Made by a program: the position numbers and the translations under genes. Below are positions 55,281 through 64,000 of a stretch of 64,000 nt of DNA, one piece after another (position 1 is the first letter of the stretch; every line of letters starts with the position of its first letter). Where the stretch lies: assembly GCF_904846675.1 (NCBI RefSeq), contig NZ_CAJHBT010000003.1, forward strand, positions 1-64,000. Reading direction: 5' to 3'. The stretch is from Psychrobacter urativorans. Lineage in GTDB: Bacteria; Pseudomonadota; Gammaproteobacteria; Pseudomonadales; Moraxellaceae. The notes below the pieces were generated by a model that made no database searches, was not told the origin of the DNA, and saw only the letters and a program-made list of their open reading frames with translations.

Positions 55281-56498
55281 ATGGATACAACAATGGCAAT
55301 CGCTGGTATTACTGATTTTTTTCAAGAAATTGTTAGTGATTTATATACCAGTTTATACCTTGCTATTGGTGGCTCAGCCGAAGAAGAATCTCTCGACTGG
55401 TCTGCTCATGCGGTAGATTGGGTTAGTACTGGCATCAAAATCCTAATACTGCTTGCGGTATTGGGGTTTTTTTATTGGCTGGCATTTTATCTCATTAAGC
55501 ATTATAAAGCGCGTATTCATCTTAGTGACCGCCGTGCCAGAATTGCACGCTCGGTGCTGCGCTATATTTGGATTGTAGCCAGTCTTATTGCTATTATGAG
55601 TCAAATTAATTTTGAGCCAAACACGATTAAAGCGACTGCCAAGGCCAGTATTTGGGCGGGTATCTACTATGTACTGTGGGCATCTTCCGGACAAATTATC
55701 CATAAAGTGCTCCAACATTATGGTCTTAATGCCTCTATCGAGCAGCTGCTAAAAAATATGTTATCAGTACTTATTTTAGTACTGGGACTCGCCAGCGTCA
55801 TGGCACAGTTTGGCTTTGATATTGTCTCTTTAGTGGCAGGTTTAGGGATTGCCGGCTTAGCAGTAGGCTTTGCGGCGCAGTCAACGCTCGCCAACTTCAT
55901 CGCTGGTATTACTATTTTAATCGAACAGTCGTTTCAGGTTGGCGACTGGATCAATATCAATGACAATGAGGGCCGGGTGGTGCTTATCTCGCTACGCACC
56001 ACTCATATTTTAACCCGTGATAACATCACTGTGATTATTCCTAACTCCAACGTCGCCTCTTCTGAAGTCACCAATCTAACCTCCAAAAACTTTATCCGTT
56101 TTGATGTTCGGGTACGTATCGCTTTTGAAGATGATATTGATATTGCACGTGAGGAGATTTTGCAGGTGCTGATCGATACTGAGGTAGTGCTAAGCCGTCC
56201 TGAAACTTCAGCGACAGTAGCAGAGATTGGTGAATACGGTATCTTCTTTATCGTGCGCTTTTGGGTAAAGCCCGCCTCAGTCGCTCGCATGCCCAAAATT
56301 AAAGAAGGCTTGCAAGAAAATATCAAACGCGCCTTCGATGCCGCTAATATCTCTACCCCCTACCCGCACATGCGTCTACTAATGCCCAAAGACGTTGACT
56401 ATCCTATTAAGACTAAACCCTTTGCAACCACCACTCAGCTGGTCAATCCAGACGATGCGTCCATCAAAAACGATATGCTGACTAAAGAAGATAAATAA
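55281..56498 (+). CDS. Mechanosensitive ion channel, MscS family
   Basis: Inner-membrane channel that opens under tension on osmotic down-shock. The 405-residue product has about four transmembrane helices between 50 and 200, the last being the pore helix SLVAGLGIAGLAVGFAAQSTLANFIAGI with the Gly/Ala pattern typical of MscS. The beta domain follows at about 205 (FQVGDWININDNEGRVV), then the alpha/beta cytoplasmic vestibule to about 370 and a short polar tail. A second ATG at 55293 has GGA at better spacing and could be the true start. Confidence 0.9.
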   Translation: MDTTMAIAGITDFFQEIVSDLYTSLYLAIGGSAEEESLDWSAHAVDWVSTGIKILILLAVLGFFYWLAFYLIKHYKARIHLSDRRARIARSVLRYIWIVASLIAIMSQINFEPNTIKATAKASIWAGIYYVLWASSGQIIHKVLQHYGLNASIEQLLKNMLSVLILVLGLASVMAQFGFDIVSLVAGLGIAGLAVGFAAQSTLANFIAGITILIEQSFQVGDWININDNEGRVVLISLRTTHILTRDNITVIIPNSNVASSEVTNLTSKNFIRFDVRVRIAFEDDIDIAREEILQVLIDTEVVLSRPETSATVAEIGEYGIFFIVRFWVKPASVARMPKIKEGLQENIKRAFDAANISTPYPHMRLLMPKDVDYPIKTKPFATTTQLVNPDDASIKNDMLTKEDK

Positions 56499-56632
56499 CA
56501 GCATGAGCCGTGCATTAAACCATCCTATATTGAATTATGGTAAAATAGTCGGTTAAATTTTCCTATTCATATCGTTTATACAAATTGTCCATTTATTTTA
56601 CTCAGTCCACATAATAGCCCACAGGTACCCGT

Positions 56633-58933
56633 ATGACCGAACAAAACGCGCCCGCATCTTCACCAGCATTGTCGCTCGACCTTATCATTACCTGTGCCGA
56701 TGGGCTTGAGGCACCGCTACAAACTGAGCTGACCAGCTTCGGTATAACAAGTGAGATTAAAAGTACGGGTCGTCTGACCGTCACTGGCACGCTGCGTGAC
56801 TTATATACCATCTGTTTGTGGTCACGGGTCGCCTCGCGAGTATTGATACTAATAAAGCGCAAAAATATCAATGCTGAATACGATGTGGCAGAACAGCTTT
56901 ATGGCTTAGCAAAGTCGGTTAACTGGACGGAGCAATTTAAGTTAGAGCAGACTTTTGCAATTCGTCTGTCCGTCGATAAGCGCGTTGCCGTCAGTCAGCA
57001 GTTTGCCATGCTACGTATTAAAGATGCGGTTGCTGATACTTTTAATGAAGTCTATGACAGCCGCCCGAACGTGGATAGTAAAAATCCAGATTTTGCGATT
57101 TTTGCGACAGTCAATGATAAGCAGGCTGAGTTATATTTAGATTTATCTGGTACCAGTTTGCATCGCCGAGGTTATCGCGTGGCGATGACAGAAGCGCCAT
57201 TAAAAGAAAACTTAGCGGCTGCACTGCTCTATACTGCCGGTTGGCATAAGCAGAATGAGATGGGTGATGCGCCTTACTACAATGCCCTAGTAGACCCGAT
57301 GTGTGGTTCAGGTACTTTTATTATCGAAGCCTTATTAATGCATTGTGATTATGCGGTGGGTATCGATAAAGCGGCCAATCAATTCGGTTTTTATCAATGG
57401 CAACATCATGATGAAACGCTATGGCTCACAATGATTGATGATGCACAAACGCGTTTTCGTGAAGCCTTGGATATCGCCTGCGAGCAGCCAGATACGCTAC
57501 CACTGATTTTAGGGTTCGATGCCGATAGTGGTGCTATTCTCGCAACAGAAAAAAACTTAATTGCCGCCGGCTTGCAAGACTTATTACCGCTCATAGACTT
57601 AGAGGCCCGCGCCCTTGACCAGCTTAGTAACATTTTGCGTCCAATGGTCAAGGATGGCAGATTAAGTAATCCACTGATTATCACTAACCCGCCTTATGGT
57701 GAGCGTTTGGGTGATGAAGAGATGATCAAACCACTGTATCAGGCAATTGGGCTTATTCTGCAAGATAGCTTTGCTGGTAGTGGTATTGATCCGATGCTCG
57801 GTATCCTCGCCGCCAATGTCGAACAAGTTGATACCTTGCCGATTAAAGACCCAAAAACTTTACGTTGCCATAATGGCGCGATTACCGTTTATTTCCGCCA
57901 CGGTCATCTGATTGCTGGGCAAGTGGGACATTTAATGAGCCGCTTTGAAAAGCGCGAGATTGAGTCTGAGGAAGGACAAGACTTTATCAATCGTTTGCAA
58001 AAGAATCTGGCGCGCCTCAAAAAACAAGCCGCCAAAGAAAACGTCAGTAATTTACGGGTTTATAATGCTGATTTGCCTGACTTTAAAGTGGCTATCGATT
58101 TATATGGCGACTATGTGCATGTGCAAGAATATGCGCCGCCTAAAACTATCCCACCTGAAACTGCCAAAAAACGCTTTAACTTAGCCTTAATGGGTATCCG
58201 TGAAGTCTTCGGTATTAACCGTGAACAAATCTTTATTAAAACTCGCGCACGCCAATCTGGTAATGAGCAATATAGCAAGCAAGGCAATACTGAGAAGCGT
58301 GGTAAGTTCTACGTCGCCCGTGAAGATGGCGCGTATTTTTATGTTAATTTTACCGACTATCTTGATACCGGTCTATTTATTGACCACCGTAATATGCGCG
58401 CCCGCATTAAAGCCAACAGTCGCGGCAAAGCAGTACTAAACTTATTTGCTTATACTTGTACGGCGAGTGTGCATGCGGCCTTAGCTGGTGCGAAAAACGT
58501 GACCAGTGTGGATTTATCACAAAACTACCTAGACTGGGGCAAGCAAAACTTTGTGCTCAATGGTTTAGACGTCAGTCGCAGTAAATATGAATTTGTGGCT
58601 GCCGATATCTTTGAGTGGATTAAAGACAATACTGAGCAGTACGATATTATCTTTATTGATCCACCGACTTTCTCTAACTCTAAAAAGTTCCAAGGTACCT
58701 TTGATGTTCAGCGTGACCATGCCGCCTTAATCAATCGAGCTATGAACCGCTTAACGGCTGATGGGGTGTTATATTTTTCTAATAACTTTACCCGCTTTGA
58801 GTTAGATGAACAGCTGACCGAACGCTATGACATCATCGACATTACCCCGAAAACAATTGGCTTCGACTTTGATGTTAAAAAACCCATTCATCAAAGTTTT
58901 GAGATCCGTCATAGTCAAGGCGCTCAGTATTAG
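56633..58933 (+). CDS. rlmL: 23S rRNA methyltransferase RlmKL
   Basis: Bifunctional enzyme making m2G2445 (RlmL) and m7G2069 (RlmK) in 23S rRNA. At 766 residues it is the fused form. The N-terminal THUMP domain (about 10-160) begins LIITCADGLEAPLQTEL. The RlmL domain has DPMCGSGTFIIEALL and ITNPPYGERLG. The C-terminal RlmK domain has VLNLFAYTCTASVHAALAGA, which binds AdoMet, and IFIDPPTFSNSKK as catalytic motif. The start follows the family N-terminus. A good terminator follows; transcribed alone. Confidence 0.96.
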   Translation: MTEQNAPASSPALSLDLIITCADGLEAPLQTELTSFGITSEIKSTGRLTVTGTLRDLYTICLWSRVASRVLILIKRKNINAEYDVAEQLYGLAKSVNWTEQFKLEQTFAIRLSVDKRVAVSQQFAMLRIKDAVADTFNEVYDSRPNVDSKNPDFAIFATVNDKQAELYLDLSGTSLHRRGYRVAMTEAPLKENLAAALLYTAGWHKQNEMGDAPYYNALVDPMCGSGTFIIEALLMHCDYAVGIDKAANQFGFYQWQHHDETLWLTMIDDAQTRFREALDIACEQPDTLPLILGFDADSGAILATEKNLIAAGLQDLLPLIDLEARALDQLSNILRPMVKDGRLSNPLIITNPPYGERLGDEEMIKPLYQAIGLILQDSFAGSGIDPMLGILAANVEQVDTLPIKDPKTLRCHNGAITVYFRHGHLIAGQVGHLMSRFEKREIESEEGQDFINRLQKNLARLKKQAAKENVSNLRVYNADLPDFKVAIDLYGDYVHVQEYAPPKTIPPETAKKRFNLALMGIREVFGINREQIFIKTRARQSGNEQYSKQGNTEKRGKFYVAREDGAYFYVNFTDYLDTGLFIDHRNMRARIKANSRGKAVLNLFAYTCTASVHAALAGAKNVTSVDLSQNYLDWGKQNFVLNGLDVSRSKYEFVAADIFEWIKDNTEQYDIIFIDPPTFSNSKKFQGTFDVQRDHAALINRAMNRLTADGVLYFSNNFTRFELDEQLTERYDIIDITPKTIGFDFDVKKPIHQSFEIRHSQGAQY

Positions 58934-59000
58934 GATCAACATCAACAATGACTAAACGAGCAGTTTAGATTTGTATTAAAAACTGTAGTAGCCTAATCAG

Positions 59001-59032
59001 TGACCCAATCGACTTTGATTGGGTCATTTTTT
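59001..59032 (+). terminator. Terminator after rlmKL
   Basis: Perfect 10-bp stem TGACCCAATC / GATTGGGTCA, 6-nt loop, followed by six T. Confidence 0.9.
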
Positions 59033-59109
59033 GTTGTTATGATAGGGCGTTACTGAGTAATCGTTTTTAATATCACGGTTTATTTTATTCTAATAAAAAG
59101 GACAACCCT

Positions 59110-59685
59110 ATGGCTTTATCACTCAATAAAGGTGGTAACTTATCGCTGACTAAAACTGACCCTAACCTATCCAAACTCGTTATCGGTCTGGGCTGGGATG
59201 AGCGCGCAACCTCTGGTGCCGAGTTTGACCTTGATGCCAGTATATTTTTGCTGAGCACTGCCGGTAAAGTACGCGGTGACCACGACTTCATCTTTTATAA
59301 CCAACTCAAATCAGACAATGGCGCGGTTGAACACACTGGCGATAACCGTACTGGCGAAGGCGACGGCGACGACGAAGCGGTTAAAGTAAACCTAACCCAA
59401 ATCCCAGCCGATGTCGATAAAATCGTCGTCACTGTCACTATTCATGATGCCATTGCTCGCAGTCAAAACTTCGGTCAAGTCGCTAACGCCTTTATCCGCG
59501 TTGTGAACGAAGACACTGGTGCTGAAGTGGTACGTTTTGACTTAGCAGAAGACTACTCTGTTGAAACTGCGATGGTATTCGGTGAAGTCTATCGCCATAA
59601 CGCTGAGTGGAAGTTCCGCGCAGTGGGTCAAGGTTATTCTGGCGGCTTGCAGGCCATGTGCCAGCAATACGGCATCGACATCTAA
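59110..59685 (+). CDS. terD: TerD family protein (TerD-like)
   Basis: Cytoplasmic calcium-binding stress protein of the tellurite-resistance family, 191 residues. The N-terminal [13 protein letters not shown] and [19 protein letters not shown] carry the conserved Asp residues that bind Ca2+. The signature [23 protein letters not shown] lies at about 67-88, and [20 protein letters not shown] near the C-terminus. The end [11 protein letters not shown] resembles TerD (CAQYGI) more than TerE. AAGGA precedes the ATG. It starts a same-strand row terD-terC-terE-AIM24-terZ; gaps of 90-345 nt suggest several transcripts. Confidence 0.93.
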   Translation: MALSLNKGGNLSLTKTDPNLSKLVIGLGWDERATSGAEFDLDASIFLLSTAGKVRGDHDFIFYNQLKSDNGAVEHTGDNRTGEGDGDDEAVKVNLTQIPADVDKIVVTVTIHDAIARSQNFGQVANAFIRVVNEDTGAEVVRFDLAEDYSVETAMVFGEVYRHNAEWKFRAVGQGYSGGLQAMCQQYGIDI

Positions 59686-59924
59686 TATTGAATCGTCGTT
59701 ATCCTCATTGATTGTGGTAGCGTCGAGCATAAATAGCGGCAAAAAGCGTTCTAAAGATATTGTTGCAAAATAATTGCAATTATTGATAGTAAAACGTCCA
59801 ACAATGCTTTATGTTTCATTTAAATTTATGCATAAAAATTGGCTAGCAATAGCCACTTTTTTATGGTGTGTGTCTAGATTAGACTAGGCCGACCTTAGCT
59901 TTACGCAATCAGACAGGATATGTC

Positions 59925-61001
59925 ATGAGACATTTTTATTTAGACTTTATCTTCACGGTTATCGCTTTAATGATAGCAGCATGGTGGGGGTATTCACATG
60001 GTGGTATGGGCGGAATGATATCCACGCTGTCGATTACCGCTATTCTGGCCGTCATGGAGATTTCGTTATCATTTGATAACGCGGTGGTCAACGCCTCGGT
60101 GCTCAAGCATTGGGACGAATTTTGGAAAAAGATTTTCTTAACCGTTGGTATTTTGATTGCCGTATTTGGTATGCGTCTGATATTCCCTATCGTCATTGTC
60201 GCGATTACCGCCGACTTAGGCGTGATGGAAGTGGTTAACTTAGCCTTATACGATCCTAAAGAATATTCGGTCAAACTACTGGCACACCATGCTGAGATTT
60301 CAGCCTTTGGTGGTATGTTCTTATTATTAGTATTCTTAAACTTCGTATTCGATGATAAAGAAGTGCACTGGTTCGACTGGCTTGAGAGCCGCCTAGCCAA
60401 GCTTGGAAAAGTCAATGCCATGAGCGTGTTTGTCGCTTTGGTTGTTTTGATGACGTCCCTATCATGGGTCAACGACGCGCAAGACTCTGCGGTGTTAGTG
60501 GCGGGTATCTGGGGTATCTTAGTCTACTTGGGCGTACAAGTCGTATCAGGTATGCTTGAAGGCGATCTTGAGGAAGAGCTAGAAGGCGAGGAAAATAATA
60601 ATAGTAATTCTGGAGCATCGACAGGTAGTGCCATTATGAAAGGGGGTATTATCGGCTTCTTATATCTTGAAGTCCTCGATGCCTCATTCAGCTTTGATGG
60701 AGTGATTGGTGCCTTTGCAATTACCAATGACGTGATTGTCATCATGTTAGGTCTGGCGATTGGTGCGATGTTCGTACGTTCTATGACCATCTTTTTAGTG
60801 GACAAAGGTACGCTTGATGAATTCATTTATCTTGAACACGGCGCTCACTATGCCATCGGTGCGCTCGCCCTTATCATGTTGTTGTCAATGAAATTCAATG
60901 TTCCAGAGCTGGTTACGGGTCTTGTCGGTATCGCCTTTATTGGTTGGGCGTTGCTAGCTTCACTGAAACACCGTAAGCTAGAAGCCAAGCAAGTCACTTA
61001 A
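59925..61001 (+). CDS. terC: TerC family integral membrane protein
   Basis: Inner-membrane protein of 358 residues with about nine hydrophobic segments, close in length to E. coli TerC. The family motifs are LAVMEISLSFDNAVVNASVLKHW at about 40-62 and a second acidic helix LEVLDASFSFDGVIGAFAIT at about 247-266, which together carry the conserved Asp pair in the membrane. TerC proteins are linked to tellurite resistance and, in several bacteria, to Mn2+ or Ca2+ handling. AGGA precedes the ATG. A cytoplasmic loop rich in Glu and Asn (EELEGEENNNSNSG) lies between helices. Followed by a terminator-like hairpin. Confidence 0.95.
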   Translation: MRHFYLDFIFTVIALMIAAWWGYSHGGMGGMISTLSITAILAVMEISLSFDNAVVNASVLKHWDEFWKKIFLTVGILIAVFGMRLIFPIVIVAITADLGVMEVVNLALYDPKEYSVKLLAHHAEISAFGGMFLLLVFLNFVFDDKEVHWFDWLESRLAKLGKVNAMSVFVALVVLMTSLSWVNDAQDSAVLVAGIWGILVYLGVQVVSGMLEGDLEEELEGEENNNSNSGASTGSAIMKGGIIGFLYLEVLDASFSFDGVIGAFAITNDVIVIMLGLAIGAMFVRSMTIFLVDKGTLDEFIYLEHGAHYAIGALALIMLLSMKFNVPELVTGLVGIAFIGWALLASLKHRKLEAKQVT

Positions 61002-61345
61002 GATCTAGCAAAGCTTTTTAAAATAGTAGCGTGTTCGTTGCGGGTTATATCAAATATATTGGTATAACCTGTTTTTTTTACGATAGTTTTAATAAAAACA
61101 CCTTATCTATCCTTGTTAAGGGTGTTGGAAAAGTATCCGTTATGCAGGGTTGTTATGCTGCTTGGTAAGCGCACAAAACTCGCCTTGCTTAGTCAGTAAA
61201 CGCTTAGTATAGTAAAACATAACAATATGCAGCGTATAGCTCACAGGTAGCAGCATCAATGCCTTGCAATACTGTGCTGACTTATTTTTAGGCAAATTTT
61301 AATCAAAAATTAATCCACACAATTATCATAATAAAGGACAATTAT
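61002..61345 (+). other. Gap between terC and terE
   Basis: Apart from the terminator at 61043-61079, I see no gene. It presumably contains the promoter of the terE-AIM24-terZ part; AAAGGA at its end is the terE ribosome-binding site. Confidence 0.45.
61043..61079 (+). terminator. Terminator after terC
   Basis: Stem GGTTATA / TATAACC with a 13-nt loop, followed by TG and eight T. Confidence 0.75.
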
Positions 61346-61921
61346 ATGGCTATTAGCTTAACGAAAGGCGGTAACGTAAACTTATCAAAAGAAGCGCCAG
61401 GTTTAACCAATATTACGGTTGGTCTCGGCTGGGATCCACGTGCCACTGACGGTCAAGATTTTGACTTAGATGCTATTGGTTTTTTGCTCAATGAAGCTGG
61501 CACAGTCCGTAACGATCTAGATTTTATCTTTTTTAATAACTTAAAATCAGATAATGGCGCGGTCGAGCATACTGGCGATAACCGTACTGGCGAAGGTGAC
61601 GGCGATGATGAAAAAATCAAAGTTAACCTAGCTAACATACCAGCTGACGTCAGCAAAATTGCTATCTGCGTTATTGTTTATGAAGGCCAAAGTCGTAATC
61701 AAAACTTCGGTCAAGTTGGTGATGCTTACATCCGTGTCGTTAATGACACCGGCGCAGTTGAAATTGCCCGTTATGATCTATCAGAAGATGGCAGTACTGA
61801 AACTGCGATGATTTTTGGTGAGTTATATCGTCATAACAATGACTGGAAATTCCGTGCGGTTGGTCAAGGCTTTAGCGGTGGTTTGGGGCCATTAGCCTCT
61901 TCTTACGGCGTTAACGTTTGA
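61346..61921 (+). CDS. terE: TerD family protein (TerE-like)
   Basis: Second TerD-fold Ca2+-binding protein, 191 residues, with [31 protein letters not shown] and the [20 protein letters not shown] signature. The C-terminal [16 protein letters not shown] is closer to TerE (GLAALASQHGVNI) than to TerD. It has strong similarity to the protein at 59110 over its whole length, so the two are paralogues. AAAGGA precedes the ATG. Confidence 0.9.
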   Translation: MAISLTKGGNVNLSKEAPGLTNITVGLGWDPRATDGQDFDLDAIGFLLNEAGTVRNDLDFIFFNNLKSDNGAVEHTGDNRTGEGDGDDEKIKVNLANIPADVSKIAICVIVYEGQSRNQNFGQVGDAYIRVVNDTGAVEIARYDLSEDGSTETAMIFGELYRHNNDWKFRAVGQGFSGGLGPLASSYGVNV

Positions 61922-62180
61922 GTTTAAATCTGACTAACGTATTGAAAAAACAAAAGGCGTCAACCAGAGACTGTTTGCACCATATAAGCTGTTAAGTGTG
62001 CTTTATAAGTGCATTTGATAGCTTTAAAATTAATTGACAACCGAAAAGTTATATTATAAAAATAGAAATAATTAGGCAAAATGAGTAACTGAATAAATGA
62101 TTAAATAAGTAACTAGAGAGTTAATTACCAATAACCCTCTACTAAAATTTCTAAAGAACGAAAATAAGGATTTGTATCCC

Positions 62181-62933
62181 ATGGCCGCCACATTTAGCTT
62201 AATCGGCACGATAGAACCGTTTTTACATTGCAACCTTAAAAAAGGCGATTCCATATATTGCGAAGCCAATGCGATGGTAATGATGGAATCTAACCTTGAG
62301 CTTAAAGGTAAATTGCAAGGTGGCCTTGTGCAGTCATTGATGCGGCGCTTTGCCAATGATGAATCCCTCTTTCAACAACAGATTGAAGCAGTCAATGGCG
62401 AAGGCGATTGTCTACTTGCCCCGACCCTTGATGGCGACATGCAAATAATCGATGTAGGCGCGCAGCAATATACCTTAAGTGACGGTGCTTTTGTTGCGGC
62501 GCAAACTGGGGTCGATATCAAAGCTAGAATTCAGCGTAATTTAGGCGGTGCCATCTTTGGTGATACCGGCGGCTTTATGGTTATGCAAACCCAAGGTAAC
62601 GGTCAGGTGATGGTATCAGGCTTTGGCTCACTATTTGAGATTGAGGTGGCCCCAGGTAACGACGTTATTATTGATAATGGTCATGTGGTCTGTTGGGACT
62701 CAAATTTAGATTATAAACTGTCCGTCGCCACCAGTAAGAAAAAAGGCTTCATGGGCAATATTATCAACTCCGTTACTAGTGGCGAGGGTATGGTTTTAAA
62801 TTTCTCTGGCACGGGTAAAGTCATTATCTGTTCACGTAACCGTGAGAGCTATCAAGGCTGGTTGCAAAGCGTCTTCGGCACTAGCTCTGGCGGCCGTGGC
62901 GGTAGCAGTGGCTTTATGAGTAATATTTTATAG
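62181..62933 (+). CDS. AIM24 family (TIGR00266-type) protein
   Basis: A 250-residue cytoplasmic beta-rich protein of the AIM24/DUF124 family, whose role in bacteria is not settled. The family pattern shows as GDSIYCEANAMVMMESNLELKGKLQGG near the N-terminus, GGFMVMQTQGNGQVMVSGFG in the middle and VCWDSNLDYKLSVA. The C-terminal GRGGSSGFMSNIL is Gly/Ser-rich, as in TerD-linked members. ATG 62181 has AAGGA upstream; a TTG at 62172 would be too close to it. It lies between two TerD-family genes, a context seen in ter clusters, and so is probably part of the same stress response. Confidence 0.85.
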   Translation: MAATFSLIGTIEPFLHCNLKKGDSIYCEANAMVMMESNLELKGKLQGGLVQSLMRRFANDESLFQQQIEAVNGEGDCLLAPTLDGDMQIIDVGAQQYTLSDGAFVAAQTGVDIKARIQRNLGGAIFGDTGGFMVMQTQGNGQVMVSGFGSLFEIEVAPGNDVIIDNGHVVCWDSNLDYKLSVATSKKKGFMGNIINSVTSGEGMVLNFSGTGKVIICSRNRESYQGWLQSVFGTSSGGRGGSSGFMSNIL

Positions 62934-63024
62934 AACACATTCTGAGAGTACATTTATAGCAGATTCTATAACCATTGACTTCTGTTTTGTAAACTTTATT
63001 AATGACTATTACAAGGATTATCGT

Positions 63025-63633
63025 ATGGCAGTCAGTCTACAAAAGGGACAAAAAATATCCTTAAGCAAAGAAGCAGGTGGTACGCTTACCCAAGTTAAAT
63101 TAGGCTTAGGCTGGGACGTTGCTCAAGGTCCGCAAGATAAAAAAGGTGGCTTCTTAGGCAAGCTATTTGGTGGCGGCAGTGGCGGCGATTCTATTGACCT
63201 AGATGCGTCGTGCATCATGTTTGATAGCAGTAAGCAGCCAATCGATGCCATTTGGTTCAGCCAATTGAAATCAAAAGACGGCAGCATCGTGCATACTGGT
63301 GATAATCGTACCGGTGACGGCGATGGTGACGATGAAGTCATCAATGTTGACCTGTCAAAAGTGCCAGCCAATGTGGTATCACTGATTTTTACCGTTAATA
63401 GCTTTACCGGCCAGTCTTTTGAAACTGTCGAAAATGCTTTTTGCCGTATCGTCAATGCCAATAACAACGCCGAGGTTGCCCGTTATAACTTATCGACGCA
63501 AGGCAGTCATACGGCGATGATTATGGCAAAAGTTTATCGCCATAATGATGAATGGAAAATGCACGCAATTGGCGAAACGGCCTCTGGTCGTACCTTCCAT
63601 GACTTGATGCCAGCTGTCACGCCGCATGCGTAA
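63025..63633 (+). CDS. terZ: TerD family protein (TerZ-like)
   Basis: Third TerD-fold protein, 202 residues. It differs from the other two by a Gly-rich insertion after GLGWD (GGFLGKLFGGGSGGDS), by SIDLDASCIMFDSSKQ and by the ending EWKMHAIGETASGRTFHDLMPAVTP. All of these match TerZ. It retains [28 protein letters not shown] precedes the ATG. In enterobacteria terZ leads the operon; here it is the last plus-strand gene in view. Confidence 0.92.
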   Translation: MAVSLQKGQKISLSKEAGGTLTQVKLGLGWDVAQGPQDKKGGFLGKLFGGGSGGDSIDLDASCIMFDSSKQPIDAIWFSQLKSKDGSIVHTGDNRTGDGDGDDEVINVDLSKVPANVVSLIFTVNSFTGQSFETVENAFCRIVNANNNAEVARYNLSTQGSHTAMIMAKVYRHNDEWKMHAIGETASGRTFHDLMPAVTPHA

Positions 63634-63791
63634 TTGAATTCAGTATTTAATAATTGATAGTCGTTATTAAAACTAACTAACACGACAAGTCTGCGAATAT
63701 TCTAAAGCTATCAGCCCGTCTATCTATTACTTTATTGATAATAGGCAGACGAGCTGATTTTAATTTAAATTCTAATATACCGCTAAGAAAC

Positions 63792-64000
63792 CTACTTTCT
63801 GCCTTTTTTCCAGCTAAACCCCCAATTAAAGGCTTTATCCATCTCTTGATGCCCTCTAAAGTATTGATTAATACGCTCAATATTAATACTGCCGTGCTGA
63901 TTGACCAAACGCGCAATCGCACACATTGGTAAATTACCCGCACCCTCAGTCAAACGCGTCTCAATCGGTGGCTGATCGGGCGCATGAATGGTCACTACCC
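63792..64000 (-). CDS. C-terminal end of an unidentified gene (partial)
   Basis: An open frame runs from the window edge to a stop at 63792, giving about 69 residues. It contains NLPMCAIARLVNQHGSINIE and ends KAFNWGFSWKKGRK. I do not recognise the family. It is convergent with terZ and could belong to the ter cluster, but the visible part does not decide. Its start lies outside the window. Confidence 0.6.
   Translation of the reverse strand, partial: VVTIHAPDQPPIETRLTEGAGNLPMCAIARLVNQHGSINIERINQYFRGHQEMDKAFNWGFSWKKGRK

Noticed and set aside
1..64000. CRISPR arrays, insertion sequences, prophage genes
   Set aside because: No regular spaced repeats, transposase or phage structural genes seen; the only mobile-element trace is the tRNA fragment near the left end.

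Overview
The window looks like chromosomal DNA of a gammaproteobacterium of the family Moraxellaceae, most likely Psychrobacter. This rests on protein content and moderately AT-rich base composition, not on a database match. Most of it is ordinary housekeeping DNA with short operons, clear Shine-Dalgarno sequences and many symmetrical terminators. It also carries five broken genes (a serpin, a lipoprotein, an FAD amine-oxidase-like protein, a secreted protein inside the gcv cluster and a nitroreductase).

Positions 1-3.7 kb are the accessory end. A 5'-truncated serpin and a disrupted lipoprotein gene are followed by a perfect 23-bp inverted repeat. Then comes a 47-nt copy of the 3' half of tRNA-Asp(GTC) with its own terminator, which is the signature of an integrative-element attachment site. 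A 493-residue leucine-rich-repeat protein made of sixteen 23-residue repeats follows. From 4 to 12.7 kb, mostly on the minus strand, lie an MltB-like lytic transglycosylase, the broken FAD oxidase, flavohaemoglobin hmp with a recognisable NsrR operator, a MoxR/CoxE-like pair, an unknown membrane protein with a Thr-Lys-rich tail, and a YcgL protein.

Positions 12.98-20 kb are the glycine cleavage locus: promoter, tandem glycine riboswitch, gcvT, a frameshifted secreted protein, gcvH, a nitroreductase with one nonsense codon, and gcvP. From 20 to 42.3 kb are housekeeping genes: a small lipase, RNase D, recR-ybaB, metZ, a beta-hydroxyacid dehydrogenase, a lipoprotein phospholipase D, an MFS transporter, dusA, a CPBP protease, an alpha/beta hydrolase, sppA, comEC (with a degenerate metallo-beta-lactamase-like domain), a DUF2062 protein, the lolD/lolC-type ABC exporter, an unknown 323-residue protein and an SCP2-domain protein.

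Positions 42.3-49.9 kb form the cbb3 oxidase region: a 1.27-kb gene-free leader, ccoNOQP, ccoG and fixH. CcoNOQP is the high-affinity terminal oxidase; CcoG and FixH are its usual assembly factors. From 49.9 to 59 kb come ttcA and queC (divergent), a small secreted protein, bcp, a dihydrolipoyl dehydrogenase, an MscS channel and rlmKL. From 59.1 kb to the end is a tellurite-resistance/stress cluster terD-terC-terE-AIM24-terZ, without terA or terB in view, and the C-terminal end of a minus-strand gene that runs off the window.
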